A model generated the notes under the pieces. The model saw nothing but the letters and a program-made list of their open reading frames with translations. It was not told the DNA's origin and searched no databases. From Roseibacillus sp. (GTDB lineage Bacteria > Verrucomicrobiota > Verrucomicrobiia > Verrucomicrobiales > Akkermansiaceae), in assembly GCA_022448985.1 (NCBI GenBank), contig JAKVCR010000073.1, forward strand, positions 1-38,900: a DNA stretch of 38,900 nucleotides, in the 5' to 3' direction. A program made the position numbers and the translations under genes. Shown here one piece after another: positions 27,084 to 35,220 of the stretch (positions are counted from its first letter, which is position 1; each line of letters starts with the position of its first letter).

Positions 27084-28352
27084 ATGTTTGCTCCCCGCTG
27101 GAAAAAAGAATCCAAGCTCCTCTACAAGGGCGCCAGGAAGTTTCTCAATTACAAGCGCGATCTCCTCGAGGAGGAAAAAGTGAAGAGCATCGAGGAGGCC
27201 CGCAGCAAGTTGCTGGAGGCAATCAAGGCGGGAGACCGCGATAAGGTAAAGGAGGCCGAGAAGGTCGTCACCAAGGCCTGCGAGGGGGCTCTCCCACGCT
27301 ATCGCCGACCCAATGCCCTGGAGGAGAACATCGAGGTTTTCTTCGTCGCCATCGTCATTGCGTTGGGTATTCGTGCCTACTTCCTCCAGCCCTTCCGCAT
27401 CCCGACCGGATCGATGCGCCCAACCTTGAACGGCATAATCGGCCACAAGCTGGATAAGGATAAATTCCCAGCCTTCCCGGTAAAAGCCTGGCAGGCCGTC
27501 ACCGGTGGCCGGAAGTACATTTACAAACCCCTGAGCGGCGAGGAGGACCGCTACATCCGTACTCATCCCTACCGGAAAGACCCCCAGGGCGCACCCATGC
27601 CCTACATCGAACAGAGGCAGAAATGGCAGTTCTTTACCGAGACCACCATTCATTTCGAGGATGGCGTGGTCAAACTCAAGGCTCCCAGAAGTGCCCTCGA
27701 AAACATGGGGGCGCTCGACAAGGAACACCTGAAACACAACCTGGACGGATCACGTTGGTGGCTCGTTCCAAACACCATTGTTTCCGGCTACACCACCAGC
27801 GGGGATCTCGTGCTCGTCGACAAGGTCTCCTACAATTTCCGCCGGCCCCGGCGTGGCGAGGTCTTCGTCTTCGACACCCGGGGCATCAAGGGCATCCAGC
27901 AGCGCTCCGATAATCCTCAGGGCGCCGGCTCGCACTATATTAAACGGCTCGTGGGTGTGCCCGGCGACAAACTCCGGGTCGTGGGAAGCGACCTCTACAT
28001 TAATGACCAGCCGGCCGGGGAGAAGAAGATCCGGCAGGTCATGAGAGGAGAAGGTCCACACCAGGGCTGGCCTGGTTACCAGCTTGCCGCAGGGGAGGGC
28101 CGCGCCGGGTGGCAGCGCTTCCTCGATGATCCCGGTGATGTCCTTGCCCTGAAAAGCAGGAAAGACCAGCTCGAGGGAGGAATGGGCTCAATCGAAGCCA
28201 CTCTTCGACGCGAATACGCCGCCATGGGTGATAATACCAGGAACTCCCTCGACTCCCGTTACTGGGGACAGGTGAGGGAGTACAACCTCGTGGGGCCCGC
28301 CCTCTTCTCTCTCTGGCCCCTCAGCTCCGGCCACTGGGGACTGATCAAATAG
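27084..28352 (+). CDS. lepB: Signal peptidase I, first of two tandem copies
   Basis: This membrane serine protease removes signal peptides from exported proteins. The 422-residue product is much longer than typical LepB. An 80-residue, highly charged helical N-terminal region (FLNYKRDLLEEEKVKSIEEA) precedes one transmembrane helix (VFFVAIVIALGIRAYFL). The nucleophile is Ser110 in FRIPTGSMRPTL and the general base Lys247 in LVLVDKVSYNFRRPRRGEV. About 110 residues lie between them beyond the short spacing in compact LepB, so a large insertion sits in the catalytic domain. The C-terminal box is MGDNTRNSLDSRYWG. It lies directly upstream of a second copy at 79 bp. Confidence 0.95.
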   Translation: MFAPRWKKESKLLYKGARKFLNYKRDLLEEEKVKSIEEARSKLLEAIKAGDRDKVKEAEKVVTKACEGALPRYRRPNALEENIEVFFVAIVIALGIRAYFLQPFRIPTGSMRPTLNGIIGHKLDKDKFPAFPVKAWQAVTGGRKYIYKPLSGEEDRYIRTHPYRKDPQGAPMPYIEQRQKWQFFTETTIHFEDGVVKLKAPRSALENMGALDKEHLKHNLDGSRWWLVPNTIVSGYTTSGDLVLVDKVSYNFRRPRRGEVFVFDTRGIKGIQQRSDNPQGAGSHYIKRLVGVPGDKLRVVGSDLYINDQPAGEKKIRQVMRGEGPHQGWPGYQLAAGEGRAGWQRFLDDPGDVLALKSRKDQLEGGMGSIEATLRREYAAMGDNTRNSLDSRYWGQVREYNLVGPALFSLWPLSSGHWGLIK

Positions 28353-28431
28353 GCTCTCCCCCAGTTCCCGGGAGGTCAAACGGCACGAATTCCAGGCCTG
28401 CGACCCCCGGCCATCTGAAACCTCTCCTCCC

Positions 28432-29670
28432 ATGTTCTCCGCCCGCTGGAAGAAAGAAGCGAAGCTCCTGCACAAGGGAGCACGCAAGTTTCTCAACTAC
28501 AAGCGGGACCTCCTGACCGAAGAGAACATTATCCGCATCCGGGACGCTCGCGTTCAGCTGCACGCCGCCATCAAGGGCCGCGACCGGGAAGCCGTGAAAG
28601 CTGCTGAGCAGCTCCTCACCCGGTCCTGTGGACAAGCTCTGCCCGACTACCGCCGGCCCGGCGTCATCCCCGAAAACCTTGAGGTCTTCTTTGTGGCCAT
28701 TGTCATCGCCCTCGGAATCCGGGCCTACTTTCTCCAACCCTTCCGCATCCCAACCGGTTCGATGCAACCCACCCTCAGCGGCATCGTCGGCCACAAGCTC
28801 CCCGGAGACGAATTTCCCTCCTTCGCCGTGAGAACCTGGCAAGCTGTGATGGATGGGCGGCGCTACATTAACCGGGAAGTGAACAGCTCCCCGGAAAGAC
28901 GCTACCTTGAACGAATCGACGAGGGGCAGCGCCTGCAGTTCTTCACTGTCACCGAACTGCACTTCAGGGGGGACAGCCACAACGGACCTGATGTTGTCAA
29001 ACTGCCGGCTCCGCGAAGTGCCCTTGAAAAGATGGGCCTCAGGATCGAAACAGACTACGAACGCGGTCTCTCCTACGTTCCGCCCGGCACCACCGTCTCC
29101 GGATACACCACCACCGGGGATCTCGTCCTCGTCGACAAGGTCTCCTACAACTTCCGGCGGCCCAGGCGTGGCGAAGTTTTCGTCTTTGATACCCGGGGCA
29201 TCGAGGGCATCCATCTGCGGAGCGAACGTGAACAGGGCGCAGGATCCCACTACATCAAGCGCCTAGCCGCAGTGCCGGGTGACAAGGTCCACATCGAGGA
29301 GCCTATCCTCATGATCAATGACCAGCCCGCCACCGCAAAATATCTCCGCATGGTAGGCCAGCGTGAGGGCGTCTATGCCGGACCGGTCGGCGTCGGCTAC
29401 CAACCCACCAGGAACTACCGCGATATTCTTCCCCAGTTCATCCGCAAACAGGGTGATGCTGTTCATCTGAAGGATCGTGATGATCTTGTCGCCGAAGGCC
29501 GCACGGGAACGGACCTCGCCCTCCGGCGCGGCTACTTCGCCCTTGGCGATAATACCGACGATTCGCTCGACTCCCGTTACTGGGGGCCAGTGCGGGAGTA
29601 CAACCTCGTCGGGCCCGCCCTCATCTCGCTCTGGCCCTTCAACACCGGACACTGGGGGTTGATCAAATGA
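28432..29670 (+). CDS. lepB: Signal peptidase I, second tandem copy
   Basis: The 412-residue product has the same architecture as its upstream neighbour: charged helical N-terminus (LNYKRDLLTEENIIRIRDAR), one transmembrane helix, Ser110 in FRIPTGSMQPTL and Lys236 in LVLVDKVSYNFRRPRRGEV, and the C-terminal box LGDNTDDSLDSRYWG. The two copies are very similar in the first 120 residues and around the catalytic motifs and differ most in the insertion (residues about 140-220) and the segment after the Lys box. Such divergence in the parts likely to contact substrate suggests different preferences, but that is inference. Its TGA stop overlaps the start of the next gene by four bases (ATGA, 29667-29670). 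Confidence 0.95.
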   Translation: MFSARWKKEAKLLHKGARKFLNYKRDLLTEENIIRIRDARVQLHAAIKGRDREAVKAAEQLLTRSCGQALPDYRRPGVIPENLEVFFVAIVIALGIRAYFLQPFRIPTGSMQPTLSGIVGHKLPGDEFPSFAVRTWQAVMDGRRYINREVNSSPERRYLERIDEGQRLQFFTVTELHFRGDSHNGPDVVKLPAPRSALEKMGLRIETDYERGLSYVPPGTTVSGYTTTGDLVLVDKVSYNFRRPRRGEVFVFDTRGIEGIHLRSEREQGAGSHYIKRLAAVPGDKVHIEEPILMINDQPATAKYLRMVGQREGVYAGPVGVGYQPTRNYRDILPQFIRKQGDAVHLKDRDDLVAEGRTGTDLALRRGYFALGDNTDDSLDSRYWGPVREYNLVGPALISLWPFNTGHWGLIK

Positions 29671-30503
29671 CAAGCCCATCTGCAATGAGCGAACCGGCAG
29701 AAATCACCCGCCGTGCCAAGTCCAACCTGGCCTTTGCCTTCCTGTGCGTCCCCCGGGAGCGCCGCGCCGATCTCAATACCTTCTACGCCTTCTGCCGGGT
29801 AGTCGACGACATTGCCGACGACACCACCAGGCCAACCGAAGAAAAGCAGGCCGCCCTGGAGGCCTGGAAGAAAGCCCTCGAACGCAACGACAATCCTGCG
29901 GGCAGCCTTGAATCCAAGGTCGTGGCCATGCGTGAGCGCCACTCTATCGACCTGGAACTCATGCAGGAGATCATCCGCGGGTGCGAATCAGACCTCACTC
30001 CCCAACGCTTCGCTGCCTGGGACGACCTCCAGAACTATTCCTACCGGGTAGCTTCCACCGTCGGGCTCATCCTTCTTCCCCTCTTCGGGGCGAGCGAGGA
30101 AGCGCGCGACTACGCGATCAGCCTCGGTTACTGCCTGCAGATCACCAACATCCTTCGCGATATCGGAGAGGATCTCAGCAATGGGGTGCGCATCTATCTG
30201 CCCCTTGCCGACCTTCACCGTTTTCAGTACACCGAACGCGATCTCGTGGGCCGCGTTCACGACGGACGCTTCCTTGCTCTCATGAACTTTGAAGCAGAAC
30301 GGGCGGAACGCCTCTTCGAAGAAACCAGGAACCTGCTCCCTCCTGCCGACCGGAAAGCCCTCCGACCCGCCGAGGTGATGCGGAAAATCTACCACGCTCT
30401 CCTCAAGCGTATGCGTGACGACCAATTCCGGGTCTTCGACCGGAGGTATCGCATCTCGAGCTTCCGCAAATTCAGTATCCTGCTCCGCCAGTATATCTGC
30501 TGA
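29667..30503 (+). CDS. Squalene/phytoene synthase family protein
   Basis: These enzymes join two prenyl diphosphates head to head (FPP to presqualene diphosphate/squalene, or GGPP to phytoene). The 278-residue product has both aspartate-rich Mg-binding motifs, AFCRVVDDIADD (near residues 42-52) and ILRDIGEDLSNGVRIYLP (near 160-180), and the intervening YSYRVASTVGLI. The length matches bacterial HpnC/HpnD or CrtB types; sequence alone does not choose between squalene for hopanoids and phytoene for carotenoids, and no partner gene is in the window. The start ATG overlaps the stop of the second lepB, so it is probably translated by coupling from that mRNA. Confidence 0.92.
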   Translation: MTSPSAMSEPAEITRRAKSNLAFAFLCVPRERRADLNTFYAFCRVVDDIADDTTRPTEEKQAALEAWKKALERNDNPAGSLESKVVAMRERHSIDLELMQEIIRGCESDLTPQRFAAWDDLQNYSYRVASTVGLILLPLFGASEEARDYAISLGYCLQITNILRDIGEDLSNGVRIYLPLADLHRFQYTERDLVGRVHDGRFLALMNFEAERAERLFEETRNLLPPADRKALRPAEVMRKIYHALLKRMRDDQFRVFDRRYRISSFRKFSILLRQYIC

Positions 30504-30582
30504 CAGATAATTAAGGGTCGCCCCGATATTCATCTGCACCTATGATGTGTGAATCCATGGTATTGCAACTGTCCCCCGAGTC

Positions 30583-30909
30583 ATGAGCTTCCCGAGAAGT
30601 CCACTATCCCGCAGCATCCTGGCCAGCCTGGCGGTAGTCTCACTGTTAATCGTGTCCTCCTGCACGGATGAGCAGAACCAGGGCACAGGAATTGGAACCG
30701 TGCGCAAGGGCCCTGCCAAATCGCTCCCCAAGCCCCGTGCTGGAAGCTACAAGAAGGGTCACAAAACCAAAAACCCCAACCATGTCATCAGCCCCTACCC
30801 GCCCCATAACCTGATCGACATCAGTAGGAATCCCAAGACCGGTGAACCTTTCCGGAAGGGGGACTTCGCCAAGGATCCCAGCAACGGTCAAATCTTCCGC
30901 ATCCCCTGA
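30583..30909 (+). CDS. Small basic lipoprotein of unknown function
   Basis: The 108-residue product has an N-terminal signal (RSILASLAVVSLLIVSSC) with a lipobox ending VSSC at Cys27. The mature part is basic and rich in Gly, Lys and Pro (TVRKGPAKSLPKPRAGSYKK), and ends with NLIDISRNPKTGEPFRKGDF and DPSNGQIFRIP. The final segment looks like a short beta-hairpin repeat that I have seen only as a pattern (D-x-S-x-x-P...G), not as a named domain. It is 79 bp after the prenyl synthase and convergent with rsgA, whose stop is 29 bp further. Confidence 0.75.
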   Translation: MSFPRSPLSRSILASLAVVSLLIVSSCTDEQNQGTGIGTVRKGPAKSLPKPRAGSYKKGHKTKNPNHVISPYPPHNLIDISRNPKTGEPFRKGDFAKDPSNGQIFRIP

Positions 30910-30938
30910 GCGAAGCACCCCAGGATGGCCGTACGCTC

Positions 30939-32042
30939 TCAGGTCTCCCCCCGCTCCTCCTTTTCCAACTCAATCCGGTCGGCCAGGTTCCGCGCCTTCA
31001 CCCTGCTGTTCCGCTTGGCCCATCGCTCGGTGGCCATGCGCCGTTTCCTGCGCCTCCTGTTGAGCTCCTCGATCTCCTCCTCCAACTGGAGATAACTCTC
31101 ATAGCGCTCCGGATCGAGCCTCCCCTCCTCCACCGCGGCCTCGATGGCACAACCCGCATCCTGCTGATGCTTGCAATCGGAAAAGCGGCATCGGGCTGTC
31201 AGTGCCTCCACGTCCGCAAAGCTCTCACGCAGGGTCTCTTCGTCGGTCCACATCTGGATTTCACGCACCCCTGGATTATCAATAAGGAGCCCGCCTTCCG
31301 GCAGCACGATCAACTCGCGGTGGCTCGTAGTATGCCGCCCCCTTCCCGTGACTTCATTGACCTCGCTGGTCTCCTGCCATTCTCCTCCCAGCAACTGGTT
31401 CACCAGGGTCGACTTGCCCACCCCGCTGGAACCTACCAGGGTGATGGTCACCCCGGGACGCAGGTAACCTCGCAGGACTTCAAGGCCCTGTGATTCCAAG
31501 GCGCTCGTAACGTGGATCTCGGCCATTTCGCTCAACTCCCTCAACTCCCTCGCCGCAGCGGCACAGTGCTCCTCAGCAAAAAGGTCAGCCTTGTTCAACA
31601 ACACCACCGGCTTGGCCCCGCACCGCTCGATCAACATCAGGTAGCGCTCAATACGCCGGGGGCTGTGATCCGGCCCCGGATCGGTCACCACCACCACAAT
31701 ATCCACATTTGCCGCGATCACCTGCTCCTGGGCACTCTTTCCAGGCACCTTGCGGGAGAAGCGGGAGGACCGCGGGAGGCGTCCCCTGATAATGGCTTCA
31801 TCGCCTTCTGCTCCCCGATCCAGTGCCACCCAGTCGCCCACGGCTGGCAGATCCGCATCGGTCTCCGCCTCATGCCAAACCTTCCCTCCGAGAACACAAT
31901 CGATCTCCTCATCTCCCTCCAGCAGAGCGCTGAAGTTGATCTTCGTTTCCCGGATCAAGCGGCCTGCCACCAATCCCTGGCCGTCATAGGACGCAAACTC
32001 TCCGGCGAAGAACTTGTTCCAGCCCAGGTCTTCCAGTGTCAT
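30939..32042 (-). CDS. rsgA: Small ribosomal subunit biogenesis GTPase RsgA
   Basis: RsgA is a circularly permuted GTPase that acts late in 30S subunit maturation. The 367-residue product has an N-terminal OB-fold region (AVGDWVALDRG), then permuted motifs: G4 LLNKADLF and G5-like VTSAL before G1 VGSSGVGKSTLVNQLL, then the switch segment GRGRHTTSHREL and G3 LIDNPGVRE. The C-terminal zinc site is CRFSDCKHQQDAGC. The tail from about residue 315 is long, charged and helical (RKRRMATERWAKRNSRVK). The ATG at 32042 (MTLEDLGWNKFF) is chosen over longer upstream frames, which would run into the divergent tdh gene. Divergent from tdh with 102 bp between starts. Confidence 0.95.
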   Translation of the reverse strand: MTLEDLGWNKFFAGEFASYDGQGLVAGRLIRETKINFSALLEGDEEIDCVLGGKVWHEAETDADLPAVGDWVALDRGAEGDEAIIRGRLPRSSRFSRKVPGKSAQEQVIAANVDIVVVVTDPGPDHSPRRIERYLMLIERCGAKPVVLLNKADLFAEEHCAAAARELRELSEMAEIHVTSALESQGLEVLRGYLRPGVTITLVGSSGVGKSTLVNQLLGGEWQETSEVNEVTGRGRHTTSHRELIVLPEGGLLIDNPGVREIQMWTDEETLRESFADVEALTARCRFSDCKHQQDAGCAIEAAVEEGRLDPERYESYLQLEEEIEELNRRRRKRRMATERWAKRNSRVKARNLADRIELEKEERGET

Positions 32043-32144
32043 TCTGCCCCAAGGTTCATCCGGATTCGGAGCGCTGAAAACCGAAATCTTCAGCGAAGGC
32101 GATTGCAATCGTCCCTGACACAACATAGCCCATGACCAACAGGC

Positions 32145-33170
32145 ATGCGCGCACTGGTGAAGAGCCGGCCCGGACCGGGCCTTGAACTCCTCGACGTTCC
32201 GGTCCCCGAGATCGGTCCCATGGATGTCCTCATCCGTATTTCCAGAACCGCCATCTGTGGAACAGATCTCCACATCTGGAATTGGGATCCGTGGGCGCAA
32301 AAAACCATTCCCGTTCCCATGACAGTCGGCCACGAATACTGCGGCTACGTCGAGAAAACCGGTTCCGGGGTAACCGATCTCAAACCCGGCGACTATGTCT
32401 CCGGTGAGGGACACCTCGTGTGCGGACGATGCCGGAACTGCCTCGCCGGACGCCGCCATCTCTGTCCCAACACCGAGGGCGTAGGCGTTAACCGGCCCGG
32501 AGCCTTTGCCGAGTTTCTCTCCCTCCCCTACCGCAACGTCTACAGGCTCGACCCCGCCATCCCTGAGAATCTAGCCGCCATCTTCGATCCTCTCGGTAAT
32601 GCGGTTCACACCGCCCTCTCCTGGGATCTCGTCGCCGAGGATGTTCTCATTACCGGCGCCGGGCCCATCGGCTGCATGGCAGCCGCGGTCTGCCGGTTCG
32701 CCGGCGCCCGCCACGTGGTGGTGACCGATCCCAATCCCTTCCGCCTCGATCTTGCCCGGAAATTGGGCGCTACCCGGACCGTCGATGTCTCCCGCGAGTC
32801 CCTGTCCGAAGTGAAGGAGGAGCTGAAAATGGCGGAAGGATTCGATATCGGACTTGAGATGTCAGGGCACCCTTCGGGGCTAGCCGACATTCTGGAGCAC
32901 ACCTCTCATGGTGCCCGGGTCTCCCTCCTCGGCATCTTTCCCGACAAGCTTGAGATCGACTTTGACAAGGTGATCTTCAAAGGCCTCATCCTGAAGGGCA
33001 TCTACGGTCGCGAAATGTTCGAGACCTGGTACAAGATGAGTTCCATGATCCGCGCTGGCCTGGATACCACTGACGTGATCACCCACGAATTTCCCGTCAC
33101 CGATTTCGAGGAGGCCTTTGAGACCATGCTCTCCGGGAAGAGTGGAAAAATCATTCTCAACTGGTCCTGA
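32145..33170 (+). CDS. tdh: L-threonine 3-dehydrogenase
   Basis: Tdh oxidises L-threonine to 2-amino-3-ketobutyrate with NAD, starting threonine breakdown. The 341-residue product has the same length as the E. coli enzyme and the same zinc ligand positions: catalytic Cys38 and His63 ([20 protein letters not shown]) and structural Cys93, 96, 99 and 107 ([16 protein letters not shown]). The NAD-binding loop is [17 protein letters not shown]. The partner ligase gene kbl, which commonly lies next to tdh, is not in the window. With thrB and thrC also present, this segment includes both synthesis and degradation of threonine, although far apart. Confidence 0.95.
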   Translation: MRALVKSRPGPGLELLDVPVPEIGPMDVLIRISRTAICGTDLHIWNWDPWAQKTIPVPMTVGHEYCGYVEKTGSGVTDLKPGDYVSGEGHLVCGRCRNCLAGRRHLCPNTEGVGVNRPGAFAEFLSLPYRNVYRLDPAIPENLAAIFDPLGNAVHTALSWDLVAEDVLITGAGPIGCMAAAVCRFAGARHVVVTDPNPFRLDLARKLGATRTVDVSRESLSEVKEELKMAEGFDIGLEMSGHPSGLADILEHTSHGARVSLLGIFPDKLEIDFDKVIFKGLILKGIYGREMFETWYKMSSMIRAGLDTTDVITHEFPVTDFEEAFETMLSGKSGKIILNWS

Positions 33171-33822
33171 ACAGCAGGCCCACCACCATCTGACCTGACC
33201 TGAAGGCGCAACAGCACAGGATCGCCATTGCCCGGGAGGGCTCCTATCACCCAGGTGCATCTTACTAACAGAACAACCTGTCAGTTGTTCACATATTGCC
33301 AAAGGAATTCTGCTTTCTACTCGCACGCATAATTCTGCCGTGCCAATCTCCCAAGGGATGCATAAATTTCATCACGCGGTGTATTGAGATTTGGGGTAGC
33401 CGCCTGCGCCAATGAGTGCTCTGCTCTTTTTTGGGTTTTTGAGTGGATGCTCGATAGAGGTGCGGCGGCTATCTCTCCCCCCTGCTCCGGATGATCATTG
33501 TGGCGTTTTGTTAGAGTGCCTCCCAGCCCGCATGGCTCCAGCAGATCCTGAATCAACGCGGCCCTTTGCATGCCATCCGCGCTCCGCGAAAAACCCATCG
33601 CTTCTCCCTGACAGGAACAACAGGGCCTCCTGAAACGGGCAACGCCCGAAAACTCCCCGGTAGCAAACGGCACCTCGTGATTCCCTCCTGAGAGTCTGCC
33701 ATCGGGAGGCAGATGAACCGCCCCTGTCCACAAGCCAGGCCGCACCGCTGACAATACAGAAAGGCCGTATTACTGCTACCCGAACCCCAATTCTGACTAA
33801 AACCCGCTTTTTGGACTCGGAA
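33171..33822. other. 650-bp region without a convincing gene
   Basis: The stretch is visibly more AT-rich in its first half than the flanking genes. Open frames exist on both strands (for example minus 33317-33754 and plus 33412-33633), but their products are rich in Arg, Pro, Ser and Gly, match no family I know, and overlap one another. The region holds one strong palindrome (33271-33290). It may be a gene remnant or a long regulatory region before the histidine kinase. Confidence 0.5.
33271..33290. promoter_or_regulatory. Palindrome (candidate operator) downstream of tdh
   Basis: GAACAAC (33271-33277) and GTTGTTC (33284-33290) are perfect 7-nt inverted arms with a 6-nt spacer, 101 bp after the tdh stop. 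The AT-rich symmetric form with one-turn centre spacing resembles a dimeric regulator site more than a terminator, as no T-tract follows. Confidence 0.35.
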
Positions 33823-35211
33823 ATGGTCATTTTGTGGTCATTTTCATGGTTCGTGTCCAATCAAGATCCAGTGCGGCGCGGCAGCCTTTACAGGCGCCTC
33901 GTTATTCCGCTCTCCGCCTTCGTGCTCCTCGCCTCGCTCGCATTGGCCATCTGGATTTCCTCCCTCCACCGGCGGGAATCCATGCGGCGCTTCCAGCAAA
34001 CCGCCGTCAGCAATGCCGGCTTCATGGGGCAGGTCCCTCTCCCGCGCTCCCGTGAAATGGCGCAGCGCCTATCCGCCATCCTCGAGGTCAGAGTCGCCTT
34101 CCTCCGGGAGGACAGAACCATCGTCCGCTCTTCCGACGACGGATGGCCCAACAACCTTGAGACGGTTCTCAAGGAAACCGCCGGCAACCAGACCACCGCA
34201 AGCCAGGTGGGGGACCATGATCTCGCCATCACACCGCTCACCGGATCACGGGATCACCTCATTCTCGTGCGGGACAAGGAAGGCGGCCTGACCGGACTGG
34301 GAGGGTGGGTGCTCGCCCCCACCCTCTTCCTCACCGCCGCCTTCGGATGCCTCGTCTTCCTCCTTGCCCATCGCATCGTCCGCCCTCTCACCGTCCTCAC
34401 CCGCTGGCTTCCCAATCTCAAGCACGACGAAGAACCCGCTGAACCCATCCCCGACGCCCTCTCCGCACGCAGCGATGAACTGGGTCAGCTGGCCCGCTCT
34501 CTCCAGGAAACCCATCAATCCCTGCGGCGCGAGCAGAAGCTGCGCCACCAGTCTGAGCGGCTGGCCACCCTCGGCCGCATTGCCACCAGTCTCGCTCACG
34601 AGATCCGTAATCCCGCCGCGGCCATCCGCATGCACGCCGACCTCATCGAACCCGGCGTCGAGGCCGGGGGATCTGAATCCATCGCCCTCATCCGTGAAGA
34701 GGTCGAACGTATCACCGACCTCGTCAACCAGTGGCTCTTTGTCGCCCGGGCGGCTCCCCCGGAGCGCCGGCCGCATGATCTCGGCGAGATGCTCGACGCT
34801 GTGGCCCGCCGTCAAGGCCCGGCTCTCACGCATGCCGGATCACAACTCGAAATCGAGACACACAGTCTGGCCCTGATCGCCTGCGACAAGCTCCGGATCG
34901 AACAGGTTATCCGCAACCTCGTCGTCAACGCATGCCAGGCCATGCCGGATGGAGGAACAATCAGGGCCTGTATCAAACCCCAAAACGGGCAGGTGCAGCT
35001 TACAATCCACGATTCCGGAACCGGATTCAGCGCCGAGGCCCTCGATCGTTTCGGGGAACCGTTCTTCTCGGAAAGGGAAGGCGGAATGGGCATCGGCCTG
35101 ACCCTCGCCCGGGAAGTCGTCCAGGCCCACGAGGGATCCATCCATGCCTCTAATGCCTCGGAGGGTGGAGCACTGGTGACCATTACTCTCCCCCTTCATT
35201 CATCCTCCTGA
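33823..35211 (+). CDS. Membrane sensor histidine kinase
   Basis: The product is 462 residues from the ATG at 33823. It has a transmembrane helix at about 24-46, a periplasmic sensor segment of about 115 residues, a second helix at about 163-183, a HAMP-like linker (HRIVRPLTVLTRWLPN) and the kinase core. The H box is LGRIATSLAHEIRNPAA with His259, the N box NLVVNACQAMPDGG, the G1 box IHDSGTGFS and the G2 box GMGIGLTLAREVVQAHEG; this is the NtrB/ZraS-like class. An in-frame GTG at 33871 (MRRGSLYRRLVIPL) is an equally good or better start, because the first 16 codons overlap a direct repeat. It is 9 bp upstream of its response regulator gene, so the two form one unit. Confidence 0.93.
   Translation: MVILWSFSWFVSNQDPVRRGSLYRRLVIPLSAFVLLASLALAIWISSLHRRESMRRFQQTAVSNAGFMGQVPLPRSREMAQRLSAILEVRVAFLREDRTIVRSSDDGWPNNLETVLKETAGNQTTASQVGDHDLAITPLTGSRDHLILVRDKEGGLTGLGGWVLAPTLFLTAAFGCLVFLLAHRIVRPLTVLTRWLPNLKHDEEPAEPIPDALSARSDELGQLARSLQETHQSLRREQKLRHQSERLATLGRIATSLAHEIRNPAAAIRMHADLIEPGVEAGGSESIALIREEVERITDLVNQWLFVARAAPPERRPHDLGEMLDAVARRQGPALTHAGSQLEIETHSLALIACDKLRIEQVIRNLVVNACQAMPDGGTIRACIKPQNGQVQLTIHDSGTGFSAEALDRFGEPFFSEREGGMGIGLTLAREVVQAHEGSIHASNASEGGALVTITLPLHSSS
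33825..33844 (+). repeat. 9-bp direct repeat with one-turn spacing at the kinase start
   Basis: GGTCATTTT occurs at 33825-33833 and 33836-33844, an 11-bp period that places both copies on one face of the helix. It overlaps the first codons if the kinase starts at 33823, or lies 27 bp upstream if it starts at the GTG at 33871. It could be a response-regulator binding site, for example for autoregulation. Confidence 0.4.
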
Positions 35212-35220
35212 AAGTGACCC

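Noticed and set aside
33412..33633. Plus-strand frame with a lipobox-like start (LFFGFLSGCS)
   Set aside because: After the hydrophobic start the sequence looks random and there is no ribosome-binding site; the hydrophobic run comes from a T-rich stretch.
33317..33754. 145-residue minus-strand frame
   Set aside because: The product is Arg/Pro/Ser/Gly rich, lacks a domain, and overlaps other frames of similar quality; not supported as a gene.
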